DNA of 14,232 nucleotides. Source: Candidatus Dadabacteria bacterium (GTDB lineage Bacteria > Desulfobacterota_D > UBA1144 > Nemesobacterales > UBA2774). Each line of letters starts with the position of its first letter. The first letter of the stretch is position 1. Position numbers and translations under genes: made by a program. The stretch covers positions 1 to 14,232 of the forward strand of contig SMWY01000074.1 in NCBI GenBank assembly GCA_004356555.1, in the 5' to 3' direction. Positions 1 through 7,650 of the stretch are shown here, in pieces. The notes under the pieces were generated by a model. The model was not told the DNA's origin and did not search any database. It saw nothing but the letters and a program-made list of their open reading frames with translations.

Positions 1-47
1 AGTGGATGCTTTCACATTTCGAAGAAGGATTTATCTAATTTTTATTC

Positions 48-698
48 TTAATCACCTAACTCTTGAAGCTTAGATATAACCTCATCAGGATCTGCACGTT
101 TGGTGTAGTCGGCATCTGCAAACGCATATTTAACTGTACCGTCTTTATCAATTACATACGTTCCCGGCATTGGAATCTCCCAGGAATCATCTCCGTTGAA
201 TTTCGGTATGTTAATCCCAAATTTCAAGTATATCTCATGCAATTCTGACGGCAGCTTAAAAACTAATCCGAATTGATTGGCTGTTTTATTTCCAACATCG
301 CTTAATACGTCGAACTTTAGATCATTCTTTTCCGCAGTGGACAATGAATTGTCAGGAGTTTCAGGGGATATTGCTACCAAAGAAGCTCCCAAATCATTGA
401 TCTCATCCAGGTGTTTTTGGTATGCGTTTAATTCAAGATTGCAATATGGGCACCAACCGCCTCTATAAAAATTTAAAACAACGGGTCCCTTCTCCAATAA
501 TGAGTGGAGATTGACTGATTCACCCTTAGGATTAGGAAGATTAAAATCGGGCACTTTTTCTCCGACTTTAAGGGATTTCTCAGCAATTCCACTATCTACT
601 AGCCTCCGGGTTACGCCAAGCATCGTGTTTAGCACTTCAGGCGGAACCTTTTTCGTAAATCCATTGTATAATTCTTCTAATTCAACTTGTAAACTCAT
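48..698 (-). CDS. Peroxiredoxin-like (AhpC/TSA superfamily) protein
   Basis: This 216-residue protein has a thioredoxin fold of the AhpC/TSA peroxiredoxin-like type and probably reduces peroxides in the cytoplasm, since no signal peptide is visible. The redox site is RGGWCPYCNLEL, with cysteines at about residues 83 and 86. It follows the usual GEKVPDFNLPNPKGESVNL strand and precedes the MPGTYVIDKDGTV strand, where the proline is the conserved cis-Pro of the fold. The ATG start is well supported: an AGGAGGT-type Shine-Dalgarno lies about 5 bases upstream (703-709 on the plus strand). About 50 N-terminal residues before the redoxin core are normal for this subgroup. The gene lies downstream of lepA on the same strand with a 96-base gap, so read-through from lepA is possible. 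The fold call is firm; the electron donor and true substrate are unknown. Confidence 0.85.
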   Translation of the reverse strand: MSLQVELEELYNGFTKKVPPEVLNTMLGVTRRLVDSGIAEKSLKVGEKVPDFNLPNPKGESVNLHSLLEKGPVVLNFYRGGWCPYCNLELNAYQKHLDEINDLGASLVAISPETPDNSLSTAEKNDLKFDVLSDVGNKTANQFGLVFKLPSELHEIYLKFGINIPKFNGDDSWEIPMPGTYVIDKDGTVKYAFADADYTKRADPDEVISKLQELGD

Positions 699-763
699 TA
701 TTAACCTCCGTTAACTAAGCTTTTTAATTTAAGATGATTTTACAGTGCGATAAGATTCAGATT

Positions 764-790
764 CTCTCTATTTATTTTGAGAGGTTTTTT
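764..790 (+). terminator. Weak hairpin plus T-run between lepA and the peroxiredoxin gene
   Basis: CTCTC at 764-768 can pair with GAGAG at 779-783, followed by a run of six T at 785-790. Read rightward this resembles a small intrinsic terminator, but both flanking genes run leftward, where only an A-run precedes the hairpin. It might block antisense transcription into lepA or be chance. The stem is only 5 bp, so confidence is low. Confidence 0.25.
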
Positions 791-794
791 ATTT

Positions 795-2588
795 CTAGGT
801 TTTTAAAACGGCGAGGAAAGCCTCTTGGGGGATCTCTATATTTCCTACCTGTTTGAGACGTTTTTTCCCTTTCTTTTGTTTTTCGAGAAGTTTTCTTTTT
901 CTTGTTACATCTCCACCGTAACATTTTGCGGTAACGTCTTTTCTGACTGGCTTGACTGATTCACGGGCGATGACCCTGCTTCCTATTGAGGCCTGTAATA
1001 CAACTTCATAGAGCTGTCTGGGGATGAGTGATCTGAGCTTTTGTATAAGATCTCTTCCCCTTTCGTATGATTTATCCTTATGGATAATGATAGAGAGTGC
1101 GTCAACTGGATCACCGTTTACAAGGACATCGAGTTTTATAAGGTCTGAGCCATGATAGCCAATAGGTTCATAGTCCATCGATGCATAGCCGCGTGATACT
1201 GATTTTAATTTGTCGTAAAAATCAAATACTATTTCTGAGAGAGGAATTTCATATTCTACAATTACCCTGTCCTTAGTTACATATTTGATATCTCGCTGGG
1301 TGCCTCGTTTTTTTATACAGAGGTCAAATATTGCCCCAAGGTATATTCCGGGTGTGTGTAATGATACTAATACATACGGCTCTTCTATTAGTTCCATTTT
1401 GTCAGGCGAAGGTAGTTCACTCGGATTGTCTACGTAAGATACCTTTCCATTTTTGTCAGTTGTTTTATATATAACTGTAGGTGCAGTTGATATTAGCTCA
1501 AGCCCAAATTCTCTTTCAAGTCTTTCTTTTACTATATCCATATGTAAAAGACCAAGAAAACCGCAGCGGAATCCAAATCCCAAAGCAACTGAGGTTTCAG
1601 GTTCGTAAACCAGGGATGAATCATTTAAAGCCAGTTTCTCAAGAGCTTCTTTTAGCTTATCGTAATCCACGGAGTCTATGGGATATAAACCGCTAAAAAC
1701 CATTGGTTTCATCTCTCTAAAGCCAGGAAGAGCCTTATCCGTTGGTCTGGATAGTGTTGTAATTGTGTCACCGACTTTAGCTTCATTTATTTCCTTAATG
1801 GATGCGGTTACGAACCCTACCTCACCCGTCAAGAGCTCGTCCACTTCAAGAGCTCTCGGGGAAAAAATACCCAGTGTCTTTACTTCATAAGACTTTACGG
1901 TAGACATAAATTTAATCTGCTCTCCAGTCTCAATCTTGCCCTCAAATACTCTTATCAACATCACAACGCCCTGGTAAGAATCAAACCAACTGTCAAATAT
2001 AAGAGCCTTAAGAGGTTCTTTGGATTTATCTGGAGGGTGTGGAATACCTTTTACAATTGCTTCAAGTATCTCTTTTGTCCCTATGCCTTCTTTGGCGCTT
2101 GCAGGGATAGCTTCCTCCGCACTAATGCCAATTACATCCTCAATCTCTCCCCTAACTCTTTCGATGTCTGCAGCCGGAAGGTCGATTTTGTTGATCACAG
2201 GTACAAGCTCTAGTCCTGAATCTGATGCCATGTAAGCGTTGGCGACAGTCTGAGCCTCGACACCTTGAGATGCGTCTACGATAAGTACGGCTCCCTCACA
2301 GGCCATAAGGCTTCTTGAGACTTCGTAGCTGAAATCCACGTGACCAGGAGTGTCTATTAGATTAAATTCATATGTATTCCCGTCATCAGCCTTATAGTTT
2401 AGTCTGACCGCCTGAGCTTTTATGGTTATACCCCTTTCTCTTTCAATCTCCATTTGATCGAGAAACTGCTCGGTCATTTCACGCTTACTCAAGGCTCCGG
2501 TGAATTCCAGGATTCTATCCGCAAGTGTGGATTTTCCATGATCCACATGGGCGATTATAGAAAAATTTCTTATGTATTTGGGTTCCAT
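795..2588 (-). CDS. lepA: Elongation factor 4 (LepA), ribosome back-translocating GTPase
   Basis: Full-length 597-residue LepA/EF4, a translational GTPase that binds the ribosome and acts on stalled or mistranslocated complexes. The G domain is intact: P-loop AHVDHGKST at about residues 13-21, switch II DTPGHVDF at about 79-86 and NKID at about 133-136. The EF-G-like domains II, III and V follow. The LepA-specific C-terminal domain is present, with the basic KRKLLEKQKKGKKRLKQVG segment near the end. Length matches the usual of about 600 residues. The ATG at 2588 gives the standard N-terminus. No Shine-Dalgarno precedes it; instead a perfect TATAAT on the minus strand lies 12 bases upstream of the start codon, implying a very short leader. 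In many bacteria lepA is next to the signal peptidase gene lepB; it is not here. Confidence 0.98.
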   Translation of the reverse strand: MEPKYIRNFSIIAHVDHGKSTLADRILEFTGALSKREMTEQFLDQMEIERERGITIKAQAVRLNYKADDGNTYEFNLIDTPGHVDFSYEVSRSLMACEGAVLIVDASQGVEAQTVANAYMASDSGLELVPVINKIDLPAADIERVRGEIEDVIGISAEEAIPASAKEGIGTKEILEAIVKGIPHPPDKSKEPLKALIFDSWFDSYQGVVMLIRVFEGKIETGEQIKFMSTVKSYEVKTLGIFSPRALEVDELLTGEVGFVTASIKEINEAKVGDTITTLSRPTDKALPGFREMKPMVFSGLYPIDSVDYDKLKEALEKLALNDSSLVYEPETSVALGFGFRCGFLGLLHMDIVKERLEREFGLELISTAPTVIYKTTDKNGKVSYVDNPSELPSPDKMELIEEPYVLVSLHTPGIYLGAIFDLCIKKRGTQRDIKYVTKDRVIVEYEIPLSEIVFDFYDKLKSVSRGYASMDYEPIGYHGSDLIKLDVLVNGDPVDALSIIIHKDKSYERGRDLIQKLRSLIPRQLYEVVLQASIGSRVIARESVKPVRKDVTAKCYGGDVTRKRKLLEKQKKGKKRLKQVGNIEIPQEAFLAVLKT

Positions 2589-2600
2589 ATAATTGACTGA

Positions 2601-2606
2601 ATTATA
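2601..2606 (-). promoter_or_regulatory. Perfect -10 box (TATAAT) just upstream of lepA
   Basis: On the minus strand TATAAT lies 12 bases before the lepA ATG. Transcription would start about 5-7 bases before the start codon, giving an essentially leaderless mRNA. No convincing -35 hexamer is seen at 16-18 bp spacing, so this is a plausible but incomplete promoter. Confidence 0.4.
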
Positions 2607-2757
2607 GCCTTAAAATTAAGAGATGACGTAGTATAAAGGAAAAGGGGCTATATTCAAATTAGCAGAGAAAATATATCAGTTCTATTAAATCAGTAAACTT
2701 AAACTCTAGTGCATGATGTATACTTGAAGGTATATTTATTAAAATAGGACTATATTT

Positions 2758-3363
2758 ATGAAAGCGCTCTATTCAATATTTTTTGCATTACTTCTGATCT
2801 GTCTATCTAATAAGTTCTCTATATCCTCAGAGATTAGTCAAAATGATAATTGGCAGCCCAAAGAAGGTGGAGAGCTTATTGGTAAGCGGGCGCCGTCATT
2901 TGAAGGCCTCAAGTGGTTAAATACTGACCCACTGCAAATTGAAGATTTAAGAGGTAAAGTGGTTCTTATTCGCTTTTGGCTGGTTGGATGTCCCTTTTGT
3001 GTGAACTCCGCACCCTCACTTGTAGATTTTTACGACAAGTATCAGGATAATGATTTTGTTATTATCGGTATTCATCACCCTAAATCAGAAGCCGCCAAGG
3101 ATCCGGGTTTGGTACTCAGAAAAGCAAAAGTGTTCGGGTTTGAGTTTCCGATTGCTCAGGATAATGATTGGGAAGTAATAAATGCGTACTGGCTTGGCGA
3201 TGAAAAACGCTCTTATACTTCGTCTAGTTTTCTAATAGATAAAAAAGGGGTTATTAGATTTGTACATGATGGGGGAGAGTATTATTTGAGTGAGGAAAAT
3301 AAAGACCCAAATCTTGCATACCTCACTATTGATAAGAAAATTAGAGAGCTTATCGCGGAATAG
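2758..3363 (+). CDS. Exported TlpA-like thioredoxin-fold protein (CPFC active site)
   Basis: This 201-residue protein begins with a signal peptide (MKALYSIFFALLLICLSNKFSISSE: Lys, then a hydrophobic core), so the mature part should be periplasmic. Cys15 sits in the hydrophobic core with Ile before it, so it is not a proper lipobox. The mature part is an AhpC-TSA/TlpA redoxin domain: KRAPSFEG, then FWLVGCPFCVNS with cysteines at about 78 and 81, then FLIDKKGVIRF. Such proteins usually reduce or exchange disulfides, for example in cytochrome c assembly, but no cytochrome genes are adjacent. The cis-Pro usually found before the FLID strand appears to be Ser155 (TSSSFLID). A TAGGA ribosome site at 2745-2749 lies 8 bases before the ATG. 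It is divergent from lepA and appears monocistronic. Redoxin fold is confident; role unknown. Confidence 0.85.
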   Translation: MKALYSIFFALLLICLSNKFSISSEISQNDNWQPKEGGELIGKRAPSFEGLKWLNTDPLQIEDLRGKVVLIRFWLVGCPFCVNSAPSLVDFYDKYQDNDFVIIGIHHPKSEAAKDPGLVLRKAKVFGFEFPIAQDNDWEVINAYWLGDEKRSYTSSSFLIDKKGVIRFVHDGGEYYLSEENKDPNLAYLTIDKKIRELIAE

Positions 3364-3423
3364 TAACTACCAGGAGCCGCTGTCCCCGTCACCGCAACAT
3401 ACCTGGGTCTCAACATGAGTTAA

Positions 3424-3438
3424 GTAGCTTCGGGCTAC
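3424..3438. other. Small GTAGC/GCTAC hairpin between convergent genes
   Basis: GTAGC (3424-3428) and GCTAC (3434-3438) form a 5-bp stem with a TTCGG loop in the 82-base gap between the convergent redoxin and DUF1015 genes. No T-run of terminator quality follows on either strand. The stem resembles the inner part of the stronger hairpin at 13767-13788 (GTAGC-TT-GCTAC), but five base pairs could be chance. Confidence 0.3.
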
Positions 3439-3445
3439 AAATATT

Positions 3446-4672
3446 TCATGCAAGTGGATTAAATACCAGGCCTGAGAGAATCTTGGGATAAAAATATGTA
3501 GTTTTTTGAGGCATCCTGTCACCGGTTAAGACAATATCAAAAATATCGCTTGCCCTTAGTTCCGGTAGAATGAAAGCAATCTCATATTCACCATTCCGTA
3601 ATAGCTGAACCGCCTCATCCAGGTCTTTTGTGTATAGAATGCCGGCACTTTCTTCGTCTATTATCTTATTGAATACGTTGTTGTGAAGGAGTGTTACGGC
3701 TAGATTGTTAGGAGATTCTTCCTTGTTGGCTTTTAAAGAAGCCCTATAAACAAATTCCGGGTCCTTGGTGAGGATCGTAAATTCTTCATATCCTATATCG
3801 GATAATCCTTCCTTGTAGGGCATTTTTTCAATATTAAACTCTTCGCCAAGCATGTTGAGAAAACTTTCAAGATCAAGATTACCCATGTTCTTTACAACCC
3901 TGTAAGTGGGATTAATGATTAGTCCCTCGTCCTCGGCATTTGAGAGAAACATCATTACATATTCATAAGGCTTGTCGCTCGTGACTCCGCCATTTAGTTC
4001 TCTTTGAATATTCCTATATTCAATTGCCGTTTCATAACGATGGTGGCCGTCAGCAATCAGAAGACTCTTGTCTTCAAGATGGTTTCCTATAAATGATATA
4101 GTGTCCGGGTCTGAGACCTTCCACAATCTGTTTCTTACACCGTCTTCATTCGTGATATCGAATATCGGCTTATCCTTAAGTTTTTCATCTAAAAGTTTCT
4201 CTATAGCTATTTCGGGGTCTGAATAGACTGAGAAGACAGGGCTCATATTTGCCTTACATGCTGTGTTTAGCTTAAGCCTGTCCCTCTTATGCTTAGGGAA
4301 TGTCCTTTCGTGAGGAAGTATCTTCTTGGTCGAGAAGTCCTCAATCTTTACAGCTGCTAAAAAACCCTTTCTGGTTAGCTTTTTGTGACCTTCTTCAAAT
4401 TCCTGATAGTAGGGATAGATACTGGGCTCTTCGTCCTGGGTGAGTGTGTCGTCTTCAATCCAGGATCTAAATGTTTGGGCCGCCTCTTCGTATTTCGAGT
4501 CCCCCTCGCCTTTTGATAATATGAGTCTTATAACATTGTAGGGATTTTTATTATAAAGTTCTTCTTGCTCGCTAGAGTTAATTACATCATATGGCGGAGC
4601 CAGAACGTCGGCAAAATTTTCAATTTTCTCCGGATTGTATCTGATACCTCTAAATCCTTTAACTGTTGCCAT
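3446..4672 (-). CDS. DUF1015 family protein
   Basis: This 408-residue protein belongs to the DUF1015 family, soluble cytoplasmic proteins of unknown biochemical function that are widespread in bacteria and some archaea. Family hallmarks are LAPPYDVI near residues 24-31, ILPHERTF near 118-125 and IADGHHRYETA near 206-216; the His/Arg-rich signature suggests a phosphate or nucleotide ligand, but this is not established. Length is typical. The reading frame can be extended one codon to a TTG at 4675, but the ATG at 4672 fits better: AAGGAG on the minus strand (4680-4685) lies 7 bases upstream. The start lies inside the last codons of the upstream Sua5-like gene (14-base overlap), so the two are probably translationally coupled. 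No signal peptide or membrane segment is seen. Confidence 0.88.
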   Translation of the reverse strand: MATVKGFRGIRYNPEKIENFADVLAPPYDVINSSEQEELYNKNPYNVIRLILSKGEGDSKYEEAAQTFRSWIEDDTLTQDEEPSIYPYYQEFEEGHKKLTRKGFLAAVKIEDFSTKKILPHERTFPKHKRDRLKLNTACKANMSPVFSVYSDPEIAIEKLLDEKLKDKPIFDITNEDGVRNRLWKVSDPDTISFIGNHLEDKSLLIADGHHRYETAIEYRNIQRELNGGVTSDKPYEYVMMFLSNAEDEGLIINPTYRVVKNMGNLDLESFLNMLGEEFNIEKMPYKEGLSDIGYEEFTILTKDPEFVYRASLKANKEESPNNLAVTLLHNNVFNKIIDEESAGILYTKDLDEAVQLLRNGEYEIAFILPELRASDIFDIVLTGDRMPQKTTYFYPKILSGLVFNPLA

Positions 4673-5315
4673 CAATAAACTCCTTCAGCGTGTTTGTGTT
4701 TATATCCCCTTCCCGTAAAATTTGGGGCGTATCAAGTGTTAAATCAACTATTGTAGAGCCTCTCGATTCGGGAATCTTACCAGAGTCGACTATAAGGTCA
4801 ACCTTCCCATTAAAAGTCTCAAATAGCTCTCCTAAATCCGTTAAATTAGCACCTCCGCTAATGTTGGCGCTAGTTGAAGTTAGGGGATCATTAATCAATT
4901 CAAACAGGCCCTGTATAAAGGGATTAGCAGATACTCTTACTGCTATTTTCTCCGTTCCACACGTAATGAGTTCCGGCAAATCAGCCTTTTGTTTAAGAAT
5001 TAGGGTGAGTGCTCCAGGCCAGAATCTACTTGCAAGAGATAAAGCAAGTTCCGTAACTTCGGCAACTTCAGAGAGCATATCTATATCTCGTACAAGGATA
5101 GGTATGGGTTTTCCGTGCGGCCTTCCTTTAATGTCGAAGATTCTCTCAACGGAATCGTTTATCGAAGCAAAAGCACCAATACCGTAGAGAGTTTCGGTAG
5201 GGTATATGATTACTCCGCCGCGTTTCAGAATTAAAGCTGCTTTTTTAGGTGATTCGGGATCTTTTACTGAGATTACTTCTGTCAAAGGCATACTGTTTTT
5301 ATCTTTATTTGCCAA
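4659..5315 (-). CDS. Sua5/YrdC/YciO family protein, probable L-threonylcarbamoyladenylate synthase
   Basis: Single-domain Sua5/YrdC/YciO protein of up to 218 residues. Family members that act in tRNA modification make threonylcarbamoyl-AMP from threonine, bicarbonate and ATP for t6A37. Visible motifs are LKRGGVIIYPTETLYGIG (about residues 30-47), KGRPHGKPIPILV (about 63-75), TSTSANISG (about 146-154) and SRGSTIVDLT near the C-terminus, together forming the nucleotide/threonine pocket. It has the length of TsaC/YciO, without the extra domain of long Sua5. The start is uncertain: TTG at 5315 has only a very close AGGA, while an ATG at 5291 (MPLTEVISV) would shorten it by eight residues and also lacks a good ribosome site. 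It heads an overlapping unit with the DUF1015 gene. Because YciO paralogues look similar, an orthologous tsaC role is likely but not certain. Confidence 0.88.
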   Translation of the reverse strand: MANKDKNSMPLTEVISVKDPESPKKAALILKRGGVIIYPTETLYGIGAFASINDSVERIFDIKGRPHGKPIPILVRDIDMLSEVAEVTELALSLASRFWPGALTLILKQKADLPELITCGTEKIAVRVSANPFIQGLFELINDPLTSTSANISGGANLTDLGELFETFNGKVDLIVDSGKIPESRGSTIVDLTLDTPQILREGDINTNTLKEFIDGNS

Positions 5316-5389
5316 GTCCTGTTAACTAATCTCTAAATACATGCATTTTTCAATAATAACTGTTTTCCTAGTTAGCTACCAGTGCTTAC

Positions 5390-5417
5390 TTGACAAAGTT
5401 TTCCAGAGAGTTATTTT
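5390..5417 (+). promoter_or_regulatory. Possible distal promoter of groESL
   Basis: TTGACA at 5390-5395 is separated by 16 bases from TATTTT at 5412-5417, a reasonable sigma-70-type pair facing groES. It would give a leader of about 140 bases that includes the 14-bp direct repeat. Sequence resemblance only. Confidence 0.4.
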
Positions 5418-5434
5418 AATTCTTTTAATTATAT

Positions 5435-5465
5435 AGGGCTAATACTCCGGAAGGGTTGATACTCC
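5435..5465 (+). repeat. 14-bp tandem direct repeat upstream of groESL (operator-like)
   Basis: AGGGCTAATACTCC (5435-5448) and AGGGTTGATACTCC (5452-5465) match at 12 of 14 positions and are spaced with a period of 17 bp, between two TTGACA-containing promoter-like regions. The classical CIRCE operator for HrcA is not found here. The repeat could be a binding site for a different heat-shock regulator; this is inference from position and repetition only. Confidence 0.5.
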
Positions 5466-5499
5466 TGCCAGATATAAATCCATCGATAAAATTTTAATC

Positions 5500-5529
5500 T
5501 TGACACGGTAATATTCGTGCTTAGCTTAT
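5500..5529 (+). promoter_or_regulatory. Possible proximal promoter of groESL
   Basis: A perfect TTGACA at 5500-5505 lies 18 bases before GCTTAT (5524-5529); TTATAA a little further on is an alternative with too long a spacer. Transcription would start about 25-30 bases before groES. The -35 is strong, the -10 poor, which would fit a regulated or alternative-sigma promoter. Confidence 0.4.
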
Positions 5530-5562
5530 AAGAATTAATCACATTTAAGGAGGAAGTATGTA

Positions 5563-5853
5563 ATGAAGGTAAGACCACTACACGACAAGGTTCTAATACA
5601 GTTACTAGATGCTGAAGAAAAAACAAAGGGCGGTATTATCATCCCTGAAACCGCTAAAGAAAAACCACAAGAAGGTAAGGTAGTTGCAGTAGGCACTGGG
5701 GTTATACTCCCTGACGGAGTCGTAAAGCCGCTTGATGTTAAGAAGGGTGACAAGATTCTTTTTAGTAAATACGGCGGAACAGAGATCAGTGTTGAAGGCA
5801 AAGATTATCTTATAGTAAGAGAAGACGAGATTTTAGCTATAGTTACCAAATAG
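5563..5853 (+). CDS. groES: Co-chaperonin GroES (Cpn10)
   Basis: 96-residue GroES, the heptameric lid of the GroEL folding chamber. The roof and mobile-loop region EEKTKGGIIIPETAKEKPQEGKVVAVG lies at about residues 18-44, and the C-terminal strand pair KYGGTEISVEGKDYLIVREDEILAIV ends the protein, as in typical bacterial GroES. The ribosome site AAGGAGG (5547-5553) lies 9 bases from the ATG. An extra ATG at 5558-5560 is followed at once by TAA, whose last base is the A of the groES start codon (ATGTAATG); the downstream ATG begins the canonical MKVRPLHDKV sequence. groEL follows after 42 bases with no terminator between them, as in the standard groESL operon. Confidence 0.98.
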   Translation: MKVRPLHDKVLIQLLDAEEKTKGGIIIPETAKEKPQEGKVVAVGTGVILPDGVVKPLDVKKGDKILFSKYGGTEISVEGKDYLIVREDEILAIVTK

Positions 5854-5895
5854 CAATTTTCAAATATAGAAATTATGCAGGAGGCGTAAAGTACC

Positions 5896-7536
5896 ATGGC
5901 AAAGGAAATAAAATTTGGCAGAGAGGCACAGGACGCAATATTGACTGGAGTAAACATTCTGGCCGACGCAGTAAAAGCCACACTTGGTCCCAGAGGAAGG
6001 AATGTATTAATAGAGAAGACATTCGGAGCTCCTGTAGTAACGAAGGATGGAGTAACGGTGGCAAAAGAGATCGAGCTTGAGGACCGCTTTGAGAACATGG
6101 GAGCCCAGATGGTAAAGGAAGTGGCTTCTAAGACAAGCGACGTTGCCGGAGACGGCACCACGACAGCTACAATATTGGCTCAGGCAATATACAGAGAGGG
6201 TATTAAGCTCGTAGCAGCAGGACATGACCCTATGAAGCTCAAAAGAGGGATAGATAAAGCAGTGGAAGTAGTAGTGGCCAGCATAAGGAAACAAAGCAAG
6301 CAGGTTAAAGGGCGTACCGAGATAGCCCAGGTTGCCACAGTTTCAGCAAACGGAGACGAAACCATAGGGAACATCATTGCAGACGCAATGGAGAAAGTGG
6401 GTAAAGACGGAGTAATCACAGTAGAAGAAGGAAAAACCTTGGAAACTGAGCTTGAAGTAGTAGAAGGTATGCAGTTTGACAGAGGGTACCTAAGTCCTTA
6501 CTTCATCACTGATACTGAGAAAATGCAAATAGAGCTTGAGGATCCAATCATCTTAATGTACGACAAGAAAATATCCAATATGAAAGACTTAGTACCGCTT
6601 TTAGAGGAAGTAGCAAGGAGCACAAAGCCGCTACTTGTAATGGCCGAGGATATAGAGGGCGAGGCACTTGCCACGTTAGTGGTTAACAAGATGAGAGGCA
6701 CGCTTAAAGCAGCAGCAGTAAAAGCACCCGGGTTTGGCGATAGACGTAAAGCCATGTTAGAGGATATAGCAGTACTAACAGGTGGGAAGGTGATCGCAGA
6801 AGAAGTTGGGATGAAGCTTGAGAATGCAAAGATGGCTGATTTGGGTGGAGCAAAGAAAGTAATAATAGATAAAGATAATACGACACTAATCGGCGGATCT
6901 GGGAAGAAGGGGGAAATAGAGGGAAGAATAAGACAGATCAAAGCCCAGGTAGACGAAGCAAGCGGGGAGTACGATAGAGAGAAGCTCCAGGAGAGGCTTG
7001 CCAAGCTAGCAGGTGGTGTGGCTGTGATCAGAGTAGGAGCAGCGACAGAGACCGAGATGAAAGAGAAGAAGGCAAGGGTCGAGGACGCGCTTAACGCAAC
7101 CAGGGCCGCAGTGGAAGAGGGGATTGTAGCTGGGGGCGGAGTATCCTTAATAAGAGCAATAAAAGATGTGGAAGCCTTTAAGGGCGCAGACGCAGAGGAA
7201 GGAGCAGGGGTAAGAATCATAAAGAAGGTTCTTGAAGAGCCGCTCAGGGGGATAGCAGGCAATGCAGGATGGGACGGATCAATTGTAGTGGGTAAGGTAA
7301 GTGAGAAGAAGGGGTCACATGGTTTTGATGCCGCGAAGCTTGAGTACCGCGACCTGATAGCAGCTGGAATTATCGATCCTGCCAAGGTAACAAGGAGCGC
7401 TATGATAAACGCGGCAAGTGTAGCGGGACTACTTCTTACAACAGAAGCCCTTGTTGCTGACAAACCAGGACCTGCCGGAGGAGATGCCGGAGGCGGCGGT
7501 GGTGCAGGAATGGGCGGTATGGGCGGAATGATGTAA
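5896..7536 (+). CDS. groEL: Chaperonin GroEL (Cpn60)
   Basis: Full-length 546-residue group I chaperonin that folds proteins in an ATP-driven double ring with GroES. The equatorial ATP site VAGDGTTTATILAQAI includes catalytic Asp at about residue 87. VKAPGFGDRRKAMLEDIAVLTGG marks the apical/intermediate boundary, and EEGIVAGGGVSLIRA the second ATP-binding segment. The Gly-Gly-Met tail (GGAGMGGMGGMM) that lines the chamber floor is present. AGGAGG (5879-5884) lies 11 bases from the ATG, and groES lies just upstream in the same operon. Codon choice makes the opposite strand open over nearly 1 kb, but that frame carries no recognisable protein. A clear intrinsic terminator follows the stop codon. 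Confidence 0.99.
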   Translation: MAKEIKFGREAQDAILTGVNILADAVKATLGPRGRNVLIEKTFGAPVVTKDGVTVAKEIELEDRFENMGAQMVKEVASKTSDVAGDGTTTATILAQAIYREGIKLVAAGHDPMKLKRGIDKAVEVVVASIRKQSKQVKGRTEIAQVATVSANGDETIGNIIADAMEKVGKDGVITVEEGKTLETELEVVEGMQFDRGYLSPYFITDTEKMQIELEDPIILMYDKKISNMKDLVPLLEEVARSTKPLLVMAEDIEGEALATLVVNKMRGTLKAAAVKAPGFGDRRKAMLEDIAVLTGGKVIAEEVGMKLENAKMADLGGAKKVIIDKDNTTLIGGSGKKGEIEGRIRQIKAQVDEASGEYDREKLQERLAKLAGGVAVIRVGAATETEMKEKKARVEDALNATRAAVEEGIVAGGGVSLIRAIKDVEAFKGADAEEGAGVRIIKKVLEEPLRGIAGNAGWDGSIVVGKVSEKKGSHGFDAAKLEYRDLIAAGIIDPAKVTRSAMINAASVAGLLLTTEALVADKPGPAGGDAGGGGGAGMGGMGGMM

Positions 7537-7564
7537 ATAAACTGAAATTTAAATTTTATAAAAG

Positions 7565-7603
7565 AAAAAGCGGACTTTCCCTTACAGGTTGGTCCGCTTT
7601 TTT
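7565..7603. terminator. Intrinsic terminator after groEL, probably bidirectional
   Basis: GCGGAC (7570-7575) pairs with GTCCGC (7592-7597). Five A precede the left arm and six T follow the right arm, so the stem can extend with A-T pairs and gives a U-run in either direction. It sits between the convergent groEL and agmatinase-family genes and could serve both. Confidence 0.85.
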
Positions 7604-7650
7604 GTTTCTAATGAATTTGAGGAAAGGTAGCCCAGGTTCTAAATTTTTAA

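Noticed and set aside
3364..3445. Terminator between the convergent redoxin and DUF1015 genes
   Set aside because: The 5-bp GTAGC/GCTAC hairpin lacks a T-run on either strand, so it is listed only as a small hairpin.
4666..5187. Open frame of 173 codons antisense to the Sua5-like gene
   Set aside because: It lies entirely within a gene with clear family motifs; the product is low in complexity and no start signal is seen.
5316..5562. CIRCE (HrcA) operator before groESL
   Set aside because: Only partial GTGCTTA-like pieces are present; no TTAGCACTC-N9-GAGTGCTAA pair is found.
6498..7463. Long open frame (321 codons) antisense to groEL
   Set aside because: It mirrors the codon usage of groEL, encodes a Ser/Ala/Pro-rich sequence with no recognisable domain, and has no ribosome site. 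It is a shadow of a highly expressed gene.
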